From contig CM070617.1 in assembly GCA_036346255.1 (NCBI GenBank), positions 25,657,080 through 25,721,079 of the forward strand: DNA of 64,000 nucleotides. The letters run 5' to 3'. This document shows, in pieces, positions 34,690 through 46,473 of this stretch. Under the pieces are notes generated by a model. It did not search any database and was not told the DNA's origin. It worked only from the letters and a program-made list of their open reading frames with translations. Numbering within the stretch: position 1 is the first letter of the stretch; the number at the start of each line of letters is the position of its first letter. The stretch comes from Ampelocalamus luodianensis (lineage: Eukaryota; Streptophyta; Magnoliopsida; Poales; Poaceae). A program made the position numbers and the translations under genes.

Positions 34690-37600
34690 ATGGAGGCGAG
34701 GCGGGTCTCCGCGAACCCTCGGCCGTCCTGCGTGCGGAGGGTGATCGCGAGGAAGCGGCCGAGGCCGGAGGCGACGGCGAACAGCGCGCGGAAGCTGCAG
34801 CGGCGGGAGATTTCCGCGTTACCTGGCCGCACCTTCGCCGCGAGCACCACACGGGAGCGATTCCGCAACATCCAGCTCCAGGTCCGCCACGCGTTCCTCT
34901 CTCCGGTGTTTCGTTGTGAAATTGTGGGTATCATTGGTGGCGTAGAGACCACCATATGGCACGTGCTTGGCATTGGTTGGTGGATTGGGGTTTAGCGATG
35001 AGAGAATTGTTTAAAAATATTTTATTTGTATGCAAATCGTGGGAAGAGTTGGAACCACAGAGCTTAGGTACCGTGAAGGGGTGATGTGAGGGCTATGCGA
35101 TGAGGAATTGTCGCCTTTGGTCAAAAAAAATGTGAGGAGAAATAATTTATAATCAATTTGAGGAGAGATTAAGATTGGGCAATAATGACTTGTTTGAAGA
35201 ATTTTCTTATTCCTTCATTAACTTTGATAAAGTTGTTGGGTGTCGGAGTGCAGCGGTAGTGTATTTGACGATAGTAAGAGGGGAAAGATGTGTTTTTGGT
35301 GTTGTATTCCTAGGTGTTGTTGCTTTCTATGGTCATCCCTGTGATAATTTGATTCATTAGAGGAAACATGTTCTGAGAAATCTCTAGAGCATAACTTATA
35401 GTGGGACGAATGCCTAAGCTGCACTTGGTGTGGTGGGGCATGAGGCCTCCCTTTCAAATTTCAATTTCCCAGACTTGGAAAAGGTTGACACCTCGGTTAC
35501 CTCTGAAAACATGTACTATCAACCTAGAGGAATATATTTTGTATAAGCTGGCAAGATACAATTGAATGATTGACTCAAGTAGTTCATTCACCCACTCTAT
35601 TTGGAAATGTGACCTTAACCAGTTAATTTTGCTATTATTAGCCACCCTCCACAGTTGCCTTTCTCCCTTTGTTTCCCATGCGATTGTTTTTCCTTTCTCT
35701 CTCTCAGTAACATATCCCATTCTCATTGGGATTCTTAATAACACTTCTTTGACTTTTTTTTGTTCGTACTTTTAGGAAGAATTTGATACTCATGATCCTA
35801 AGGAGAATAGTTTGCTGCTACCTTACTTGAGGAAACGGTCGGAAATTATCGAGATAGTTGGAGCCCGTGATATTATCTTTGCTTTATCACAGTCAGGAGT
35901 CTGTGCTGCGTTCAGTAGAGGTACACCTGTCTTTATAATGATTGTTCATGTTTCAAATAACCATTCTGAGTTGCCCTTTGTTTCCAGTGACAAACCAGCG
36001 GATTTGCTTTCTGAATGGAAGTCCAGATGAAGTCATCCGCAGTTTGTTTTATAACAAGAACAACGACTCACTTATAACTGTATCAGTTTATGGTTCTGAA
36101 AATTTCAGTGCCTTAAGATGCAGAACAACTCGAATAGAGTGAGCTTGACTTTCTATTTTCATGTTATAGTACTAAGCTTTAGTTTTTTCATATTGCTTAC
36201 ATGATATTTTACTTTTTTTAAGGTATATACGGCGTGCAAAGCCAGATGCTGGTTTTCCTCTTTTTGAGACAGAGTCCTTGAAGTGGCCCGGTTTCGTGGA
36301 ATTTGATGATGTAAACGGAAAGGTGCTGACTTACTCTGCTCAAGACAGGTACCCGAACTCCAAACTTTTTTAAGGGCAAGAAAATTTACTTCACCCAAAT
36401 TATGACCTTATCTTCTCATTTCAAACAGTACCTATAAGGTGTTCGACTTGAAAAACTACACACTGCTGTATACCATATCTGATAAAAATGTTCAAGAAAT
36501 AAAGATCAGGTAAGGAAATCTCTCTTGCTTGCTTGTCTTGATTTATTTTTCCAAACTACATAGTACAGCAATCCCAGTTTTGTTCTCTGCATTACTTTGC
36601 TGCTCTCTGGCAATACTGACATAACATTTGTTTGTTTTATATCCTTTTCTCTCATAACTAGAAGTTCAAACCACCCCTTAATCCACTCAGTAACTACATG
36701 GTAGAATGTTCTGTTATTCTCTTCTGTAAGAGATACTTATGACTGCTCTGATGCTTTAAATGCGCTTGAATCATTTATAAAATTTGGATGTTTTGCATTA
36801 AACAAGCCACAGAAGATGATATTATTACCACTAGATATGCCATTGTCGATCCCTATCCATAGGTGAAGATAAGTGAATATTGAAGAGCAATGTGTGTGGT
36901 TGTACTATTGCTCTTGTGTTACTTCATAGATCTCTTTCATGCTTTGGCAAACAATTCTACTAAGTTTTTTTTAAAAGAAAAAGTTAAATAATCACTGCAG
37001 ACAGGTGTCAGTATATGGTGTCTATGCACGTTATGTTTGTTTGATGGAGAAGCTAATGGTGTGCAGTTGAGAAGAAGATATTGTTTTTTTTTTCTCTCCA
37101 AAATGCACTTTGGAAAGTGTTTCTGTGCTCTCCCAAGAAGTAAATAGCACAATTTTTAAAGTAAATCCTTGGACCTGATTTGCAACCATCCGCAATTCCA
37201 CTACTGATTATTGTGCTTTAATATTTGTGTAATTTATTTTTGGGGAGAGCATATAAATACTATTGCCAAGTGTGTGAGCATGGATTTATTCTTGGTTACT
37301 TCCCAGATGAGATTAGTTGATTGCTTTTCTGTCAAGAGAAATATGGTTGGGTTATTGAAATATCTTTCTTGTGCACAATTTCTGTTCATGAGTTCCATAT
37401 TCTAACTTTCAAATTTATATTTTATTGCTTATTGTGGCCTTCTGACAGCCCTGGTATAATGCTATTGATCTACTCAAGAAAAGGGGGTCATATTCCTCTT
37501 GATATTCTTTGTATTGAAGATGGTAAACGCTTGAAGTCATTCAAACATCTTCTTCATCGCAATAAGAAGGTTGATTTCATCGAGCAATTCAATGAAAAAC

Positions 37601-38802
37601 TTCTGATTAAGCAGGAAGGGGAGAACCTTCAAATTCTTGATGTAAGCATTTTGCGTAGATTACAGATGACAGCAGATAAAGCGACACTATTTTCTGTTTA
37701 TTGTTTGTAATTAACTTCTGTGCACTACTGCAGGTAAGAAACTTCAAGTCAACAGAAGTGAGCAGGAGTGAGTTTGTGACTCCATCAGCTTTTATTTTTC
37801 TGTATGAGATGCAGTTGTTCCTGACCTTCCGTAGTCGATCAGTATCAGTTTGGAATTTTCGTGGTGAATTGGTCACATCCTTTGAGGATCATCTGTTGTG
37901 GCACCCTGATTGCAATACCAACAGTATTTACATTACTAGCAACCAAGATCTCATTATCTCTTACTGCAAAGCTGATCCAAATGATTCATCTTCAGAGGAC
38001 AATGGTAACATTTAAACTTTCTGACACTTCGACCTGTATTACTGATGTGTTTAGTTCGTAATGGAATGCCAACTCTACTGCTTGTTGCATTTGACTCGTC
38101 ATTAGTTGTTGCTGTTTCCTGTCGTTACATTTCCCTTTTATCCATCACTGCCCTTTGTCATGTTAGATGTAGTTTGCAGCATTATCAATTTCCTCTTTGA
38201 TGGGATGTATTGCTCTCAAGCTTTTAATTTCAGTTCAGTTTGATGATTGATGCTTGGAATTGTCAGTACTTTGTCCGAGTTTATGATCAAGTGTGCGTCA
38301 CTAAAGTTTTTTCTGTGTGTTTTGTACAAAGACATCAGAATAGCAGTGCTCCGTTGTTCATTCCAAGTACCTTGATGCATTTCTACTTACTAAGTCAATT
38401 AAACAAAAGATGCATCAGAATGTAGGTTAAGTTACAGATATGCTGATATTATCTTGTTTCGAATTCATTTTTCCTTTTTGCAGTCTTGGAAAAAAAAAAA
38501 GGAAGTCCTTCAAAACATGCTGCAGTATATAAATGAGGATGATGCCACTATTTGTCCCTGCATAACCTAATTTGCACTTTGATTCTTATGCAGCTTGTTC
38601 TATAAATATCAGTGAGATATTAACCGGAAAATGCTTGGCCAAAATAAAGGCAGGGAACCTCTGCAAGCAAAAGAAGGCATCAAAGTTCCAAACTACACCT
38701 TCGGAGGCCCTGGGGGACATCACAGCTCTGTACTATGATGAAGAGCGTGATGAGATCTACACCGGCAACCGACAAGGCCTTGTACATGTGTGGTCAAATT
38801 AA
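34690..38802 (+). CDS. WD40/transducin-like protein, 455 aa
   Basis: Eight exons join in frame: 34690-34881, 35776-35920, 35988-36138, 36223-36348, 36429-36509, 37449-37641, 37734-38004 and 38594-38802. All introns are GT-AG. The protein starts with a basic segment (MEARRVSANPRPSCVRRV). It then has beta-rich, weakly WD-like repeats, e.g. VYGSENFSALRC, DDVNGKVLTYSAQDSTYKVFDL, FRSRSVSVWNF and the closing YYDEERDEIYTGNRQGLVHVW. I recognise it as a conserved plant WD40-superfamily protein of unknown role, with homologues keeping the phrase GVCAAFSR and the RICFLN(G/V)SPDEVIRSLFYNKNNDSL region. WD40 proteins are usually scaffolds; no partner can be inferred here. It is convergent with the phosphoglycerate mutase gene 1.4 kb downstream. 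The first ATG in frame with exon 1 was chosen. Confidence 0.87.
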
Positions 38803-40205
38803 CAGTTGCTCAGGCCTTTGTCGGTTCTTACATCTGGCACCATCAAATCCTTGTTAACATCAGGCACCAGTCAGTCACCAACCTGACCTAGCTGTGGCAT
38901 CTTTCACCAGAGGCCTTCATCGTGCGAATGCTATTTATTTGTGTATAGTTCACCATCCATCATCAGCCTCTGAAATCTGCTGCAGAGTTGGCGTTGTCAT
39001 GTATTTTAGGATGGGTGTAGCACTGTAGCTTCCGAAGATGTTTACCATAGGGTTCATCTAAGAGGTAGGATTTGAAGTGTATTGAGTGTACCAGCTTGCC
39101 CCTTGAGCTATTTAATCTGATTGTGATCTAAAATACCCCCTTGTTTTTTTTCACTTGACGATTTTTTACTTTTCATGGTCTCCAAGATTTCTAGATCTCC
39201 AAGAAGAAATTTGACTATTACTTTTTTATATAACTTTACATTAAGATATATTAGTAAAATTACAATATTATGAAAATATTTTTAACGATAAATCTAATGA
39301 TATAATTTTTCATATAGTCAATCTATATAGTTTTAAACCTATTGTTGATTAAATTTTAGAAAGGTTGACGGCACGGATTCGAAAACATCAATTAAAAAGA
39401 AGAAAGAGTAACAGTTTTGCAGTGTGGCTATTTGGAGCGACGGTGCCTTGAGGCTTGAGGTGCATGTCGTAATCATATAACATTTATGTTCTGTGGAAAA
39501 CAATGTGCAAAATTTTGTAACCTTGTTGGGTGTCGTTTTTCACCTTCCCCATTATGCTCGTGAATTTTTCAGATGAAACAAGGTAATTTGCATGGGGGTG
39601 GGGATGAATTGCGACGTCCACTCGCTTCTGTTGGGGCGCGGGGGCACCACCACACAATTACTCCAGTTAAGATGCATCACAATGATGCAAGTGGATGACT
39701 AGAAACTAATGCATTTCCAGAATTTTTGTAAGTATTTTTTGCCAAAAAAAACGCTGCATAGCACGCACAGTAAGATACAGCGGTCGACCTGAAATCCTGA
39801 ATACATGCGCCCGTAACATTTGTCACCACGAGTAGGTGAGCCACTGAGCCTAAACGCAAGAATAAATGAATTCGGACGGACTTGTCACAAATAACAGTAT
39901 TAAAACAAGAACAGCACAGTTCACAAGATTTTTCCTCCGAAAATTTAAATGCGGGATGACACAAAGTTTGACGGCTCACATATAGCTGAGTAAAAATGGC
40001 TTATCAGACTGTCAAACCAGCCCAGGAGGCAACGTCAAGTTACATACAAATAGAGCAACTAACTGCAAGTCAGATCCACTTTTCAGTGTTCATGAGTTTG
40101 AGCAGTGTGCTTGCTAATAAATTATTCAATGCCATGATCATTCTTGGTCCATCTCAAAACTATAGCAACAAAATTGGCTACCGCAATTTTGGTTTCAGAC
40201 TGTAT
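38803..40205. other. Convergent intergenic region
   Basis: It holds the probable 3' untranslated regions of the WD40 gene (left) and the phosphoglycerate mutase gene (right). An AT-rich stretch lies at 39130-39400. No further gene is supported. Confidence 0.5.
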
Positions 40206-43200
40206 TTAGTTGTCAACAACTTCAACGAGGGTTGTCTCGTAGTCAGCAGGAGCTTCAAAGCCGTGGAGGTTCATTACGGTGGCGGCAACATTGGCGAGCC
40301 CAGGGGTCTGAATATCAGACCGGAATTTCACGCCAGGATGAAGACCAGGGCCTCCAATAGCAACCGGAACCTGCAGGTTTAACAGAGGCATTAAAAAACA
40401 TGCGATAAACCTAAACACTTAAGTTGGTTTCACAGGGAGAATAATGGAATATCAAAACCTAGCATTCCGCACTGCACTTACTGGTTGAAGCGTATGCGAG
40501 GTAAGAATCTGGATGCCACCACTCTTGTCGAGCATTGGCTGGCCAGATTTGTTTCTTTTAACCATGTCCTCTGCGTTTCCATGATCAGCAGTGACAAGAT
40601 AGATGCCGCCAACTTGCTCCACTGCATCCAAAATAATCTGTACCAAAGGGGAACCAGTGATTAGACTAGGTAAAGGCGTATAAAATGTACTCTGGTAACC
40701 AAGGTAAGCATGAAAGTGCAAAGCCCAGGAAAACGGGATTTCAGGGAAATTTCACTCAAACTATAGTAGCATGTGCTATTTCCCATCATGTAATTGTTCA
40801 GCTTCCAGAATATACAGATAATGGAAACAAAACACTGACAGAGTGACATGACATAAGTTAGTTGTCTTGTTTGTCCTCACCTTAACGGCTTCATCAGCAG
40901 CCTTGCAAGCAACAACTGTGGCCTCAATATCACCAGTGTGACCCACCATATCACTATTTGGCAGGTTGACACGTACCTACAAGAATAAAATGCTAAGCAA
41001 TTTTATGGGCAAAAAGACAAGAGTCATCTACTATAAATTTCAGAATTGTTTACCTGGTCAAACTTTCCACTGAGGATAGCATCTCTGGCTTTCTCAGCAA
41101 TTTCAAGCGCCTTCATATTGGGTTTAACATTGAAAGTGATACCAATGTCACTAGGAATTTCTACATACTCTTCCTTAGTTTCATCAAAATATCCTGAACG
41201 GTTTCCATTCCAGAAAAATGTGACATGGCCAAACTTCACAGTTTCACTGTTATGTACAAATCAACAAGTTACAACATAAATACAAATATGCCGAAAGGTG
41301 GAACATTGTGTTGTGAGCACAGAACACAAAACAGAAATCAAGCAATTCCAAATCAAAATGACATTATACAAGCTCTAATAAAAGACGACATACTTCACTC
41401 CACCATGAATACAACAATGCAGTCATTTAATCATTTTATCGCACCACGAGTGAAGCAAATATACTTTGTGGCCAAACTTAGTACCAGAAAAAGGATGCAG
41501 AGTAAAAACTCATATAGAGAATTTGAACATCCTCTTTTGCAGCTAAGCTAACCTTCAAAAATGTCAAATCAAACACCAGGAATAAACATACAATAGGTGC
41601 CTGAAAGTAACAAGAAAACACCAAGAGGCCTCCTTGGAGACAGCAAAGTAATGTGTCTCATGTTCAATCGGAAAATTTTGTCTTTTCCTATTTAGGAGAT
41701 TGAGTGATGAAAATGCAGCACAAGGCAATAAATATAACTAGTAATGAGATGTTTCGGGCAGGTATAAGCACCTGACTGGTGCTTGCAAATTTTACCTAGT
41801 ATGTGGCCTATGTTTGTTTTCATGTTAAAATTGTCTTTTAGAATATGCTAAAACTTGATACAAAATCGGTTGAAGTAAAAGTATCATATGTCCGAGACCA
41901 GTGTTTTTAGTACAGAGATGAATGTGAAGAACCAAGTGCTTTAACATTGAAAGAAAGAGAATGGAAAATCAGGTACTTGCCTGCAAGCAAAGGTGCGGAT
42001 GCCATTTTTTACCAAGTATTCACCAGATGTCCTCTCTATCTCTGGTGGGGAAACAAGGTAATGGTTTGGCAGCTTCAACTCACCATCATATTGAAGCATC
42101 CCAGCATACCGGATTTTTGGTACACGAACGCGATCAAATTTGTCAAAATCTGCATACTCAAGTGCTTTCGCAAGCATAACCATGCGATCAGCTCGGAAAT
42201 TGAAAGATACAACTGCATCACCATCTACAATAGGCCCAACAGATTTGCCACTCTCATCAACTATCACAAATGGGGGCAAATACTGATCATTGACCTTGGG
42301 CTCTGCTCTTAGTGTTTTCACTGCTTCAACTGCACTTTGGAATTTGTGGGGTGCTTCTCCGAGCACCTGGGCATCCCACCCACGTTTGACAACATCCCAG
42401 TCATTCTGCAAAGTATTAAATAAGATGCCTCTTCACTTCAGCAGGAAAACATACATCTTTCAATACAGAAATAGCTCAAAACTGTAAGCCACACTGCTAA
42501 ACAATAAAAGTTGATGGTTGACTGAAACGAGAGGAGTTTACCTCGTAGCGGTCCATGGTAACGTACATCCTTCCACCACCTGAAGCAATCCGTGCATCAA
42601 CACCCTTCTCACGAAGCTGAGAAAGATCATTCTCTAGTGTCTCTACGAAACCAACACTACTTCCATCCAAAACATCACGCCCATCAGTAAGAATATGAAC
42701 TCGGATTTTTTTTGCTCCCCTCTCACTGGCACCTTTCAGAAGCAACTGAAAATAGAGTGAAACAAAAAGGAATGGTTTTAAATTGGACAGATTAAATCAT
42801 CACAAGACAGCAATATGAGGCCTAATCATTCAAGACGTAGTAGCAAGGTAAATCAAAGAAAGCGTAGCAAACCTGCACTTGATCAAGCCGGGAGTGGACG
42901 CCTCCATCACTCAACAAACCAATAAGGTGCAGAGTACCTTTATCAAAAGATTCTTTGATGTAATTGAACCCCTCTCCTTCATAAATCTTCCCGGAGGCAA
43001 GAGCAAGATCCACAAGCTTAGCGCTATAGAAAGAGAGATATATTATTCAATTATTTTGGTGGTAAACAATGTGAATACTTGATGGTTATATCACACAACA
43101 AATCACTATGTTAAAGAAGCGGATAAGTGAGACAAAATAATGCAAGTTGAGATAGATTTTCTGGATTGCTTTGCATAAAGGCCATGGTTACGTGCACAAC

Positions 43201-44403
43201 AAAAAACGTATAACAGCAAAGTATGCCACCTAACCAACAAGCACGAAGTAACCCACAAGAGATGCCTGTATTAATGACATATTAATGAATATTAGTAATT
43301 AATAGCGATAGCTATCCAGAGTTCCTCCATGCTGGTCAAATAGCTAGAAGACTATACGACACTCAAGGATCCGGTTATACTCAAGCCACACATATTTCGA
43401 AATCTTATGGACATCGGAATTATTATTGACTGTTTTATCACATGTTGAAGCTCAACCTATTTCACTATTGGACCAAAACTTGCACTGATGGGCATCCATG
43501 CCCCAATGAAATACCCAAACAAACAATAAGTGCATTAGTTAAAAACTTAAAATAGAGACTATATTTCCAAAATAAATCAAAAGCAAACAGCATACCCTTG
43601 AGCATAAATCCGACCAGCACCAAGAGCATTGTGGCCAACTTCACTGTTGCCCATGTCATCATCACTAGGGAGACCAACGGCTGTTCCATGAGCCTTCACT
43701 AGTCTCCATCTGTCTGGAGCACCCTTTTATTACACAAAAGAAAAGCAAGTTAAGCATAGTCATTGCACATCTAAAAAAGAACAATATTACATCTAATTAT
43801 TGTCAAAATCACATTCGAACAAATACAGGTTCAATGCAACATCTGATTTCCTCGTGTTAAAACTAAGCATAAGACACAACGATTGCATAAGTGCCCACTA
43901 GCTACTACTACACTGACTGCGCAACATTGGCTGTATTAGAGCCAAAAGGGCCCAACAATCATCACTCTCAAACTAGAGAGTGCCACAAATTCAGAGCACA
44001 AGGGCAACCCTGCGCAAGATAAATACACCCAATATTATGTATCTACAGTCTAAAGCTCTGACTGAGTTATATCATGAGCTTGCTAACCACAGCAGGACCA
44101 TGCAACAATTACAAACATGATGACTAATCTACAGAAGAAGAAAAAATGCATCTTTGCAATCACATTAACCAGATAAAATAAAATAAAAAATGCATCTTTG
44201 CTAGAGATTAGATAAAGTAGACGGGTTCCAAGAAAGCATACATTCTTGAGCGAATCCATGACGGGCGTCTGGGCGACATGGATGCAGTTGTACTTGTCGG
44301 GGTTGGCCTCGCCCCATCCGTCCAGCACGACGACGGCCACCGTCTTCCCCTTGGGGAGCTTGGGGTGGTCAGGCAGCGTCCACGAGAAACCCGAGCTCGC
44401 CAT
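40206..44403 (-). CDS. iPGAM: 2,3-bisphosphoglycerate-independent phosphoglycerate mutase, 559 aa
   Basis: Nine exons on the minus strand join in frame: 44403-44242, 43723-43596, 43023-42873, 42745-42542, 42405-41981, 41246-41054, 40976-40881, 40637-40482 and 40370-40206. They give 559 aa, the length I recall for the maize enzyme. It interconverts 3- and 2-phosphoglycerate in cytosolic glycolysis through a phosphoserine intermediate and needs divalent metal (Mn or Co in plants). Key features are VVVLDGWGE (Asp28 metal ligand), DMGNSEVGH with nucleophile Ser81, HILTDGRD, the substrate-binding GGGRMYVTMDRY stretch, and TADHGNAED near residues 469-476 for the second metal. No transit peptide is visible. 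Intron 5 uses a GC donor (AG|GCAAGT at 41980-41975); this is the only splice choice that keeps FACSETV in frame, because the GT four bases downstream leads straight to a stop. Confidence 0.96.
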
Positions 44404-44420
44404 CGCCGACTAGAGACCTA

Positions 44421-44760
44421 CTAAATCACACCAACACACAAAAAAGAAGAGGTTAGGTACAGCAAATCCGCAGAACCAAACAGATCTGCACTAGTACAGA
44501 GTCGCAACATGGCATCATTAACTCGCGCTAATCATTAGATCGGGGTAAGCAAAATCTTGATCAACCTCAGTCAATTAGCATGATTAATCGCGCCAAGAAC
44601 CAGAATAACACTGTAAATCTCGCTAACAATCAGATTTAACGAATCAGATCTGAAGGAGCTGATCTGACGACCGATCGGAGATCAACCAAGCAACAAATCC
44701 TGACGACAACACGCAAATGGAGAGGCATCGAACAGATCAGATCAGAGAGGCTATTCTCAC
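44421..44760 (-). other. Probable 5' UTR intron of iPGAM
   Basis: On the minus strand AAG|GTGAGA at 44761/44760 is a strong donor, and TTTAG at 44421 is an acceptor 17 bp before the ATG, after a T-rich tract. A leader intron would put the promoter near 44800-45000. It is inferred from splice motifs alone. Confidence 0.45.
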
Positions 44761-44761
44761 C

Positions 44762-46473
44762 TTGCTTTTCCTGTGCTTTTGCCGAACAAGAAGTTTCTCG
44801 AGGGCGGAGTATAGGAGGATGGTAGGAGAAGGCGGCCGCGATATTAATATGGAGGCGGAGGCGATGGCGACGTGGGGTGCGAATATTAGGGTGCTCGCGT
44901 TACCGCTGGACGGGCCCGATCGGCGCTCGGGGCCAACGAATCGAGCCATCTGACGGCTGAGGCGTGCGAACCTGTAGCAGAAAGCGAAACTTTCCACCTT
45001 GGTGCGATCACGGGCGGCTTCCCCTGATTCTATGGATCCAAACGACGAGATACGCTGGTTTTGTGTTAGCGAGCGGCCCTGGTATTGGACGGTCGCGATG
45101 GTGGGGCGGCGGCTATCACGGAGACCGGTGGAGCCAAGTGTCATTGAGATAGCAAAAACCAACAGTAGTCACGTGACTTCCGAGCATCGACATCAGATTC
45201 GGAGATTTCAGAGGCGCGAGTCCGTCGTCGCTGGGTTGGATATTCTTCCGAGATATTCCAACATTTCCCCGCTGTTTTTGTTTTGTTTCCAATGGGAACA
45301 TCCGGTTTTCTTGCTAAAATGATTCGGCCTCCAGCGCTCAGTCCCTCCTCTCCGTGCACCGTGGAAAGCAATGGAATCGCGCGTACTGTTGATCGTCGCA
45401 TCGCAGGGATCTAGAAGGAGTGGTTTGGCCTCGTGATCTAGACGAGAAAACCTGCAACCATCGAGTTAATTTTGGGTCGTCCTTCCGCCGACGGTCAACA
45501 ACGAGGGCTGCTGCCTGTGACTCGTGTGCTTCGGTTCGGTGCCCACGGTGCAACGTTCGATACGGCCGAAACTGCCAAAGGTTGGAGGCATTCGCTTTCT
45601 TCCGCTGTCGCTCGTCACGCGCACAGACCACCATCACGCGCACAGATCCGCTTTGGGCCTTCGGCCTTGGGCTGCCTAGCTATTCTGGCGGAGGCTCGCG
45701 TGCAGCATTCTGCTATGCAAATGCTGAGATCCACAGCACCACCAGGCCTCGTTGTTGCCGACGAACCAACGGAATTTTGCATACACACCACCACCAGCCC
45801 ACTCCGCTTTAGCCCAATACACCATCGCGTACGAATAGGCTGGCTATTCCAGTAACGTCCAGGCTGCTCCCGCTTGTTTGATACGATTATTTCTCAAGTC
45901 ATCTGCGAAAAAGCGATTCGCAGAATAAGCTAACCGAAAAACGAGAGCCAAACGCACCTTGCCAAATCCTAACCTCAGGGGGGATGCTGCAACTCGGCAA
46001 GCCACAGGAGGCAAGTACACAACCACTCGCGACGCAGTGCACTGTGTAATATTGTAAGAAGCTGCAGCATACAAACCACACGACCTTGGAGTCTTGGACA
46101 GACTGCAGATATCGGCCGGTTGTATCTTCCAACCTTTCGGCATCGATCGGGCATGCATCATCGCCGGCTGGACTGACTCACCTGATATCTGGAATGTAGC
46201 TGAGCACCAGCCTTTTCTCGGTCCTAGCTGAATTCAAGATGCCAGATGTGTACGTATCTCCAGGATGGCATGCATGGGCCCAGGAACTAGCCAGCGACGG
46301 GTCGTGGTCTTGCCAGTCCACATGCAAAAGCAAACAAAATTGTTTCTGCGAGTGTTGACTTCATGTTTCCATTTCGCACTGTGAGTAGAAGACGACGCAA
46401 AGGCGCTCTCTCTCTCTCATCGATCTAAATACTGTACTCGCAAGTCACCAAGACAGTACTCTATATGTCATCT
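44762..46473. other. Intergenic, iPGAM upstream region
   Basis: It contains the likely iPGAM promoter (about 44800-45300). Several medium-length frames on both strands between 44964 and 46161 have no recognisable domain and overlap one another, so I do not call genes. No repeat of note was seen. Confidence 0.4.

Noticed and set aside
44737..45855. Several 100-140-residue frames upstream of iPGAM
   Set aside because: They overlap on both strands, share no domain, and lie in the probable promoter and leader.
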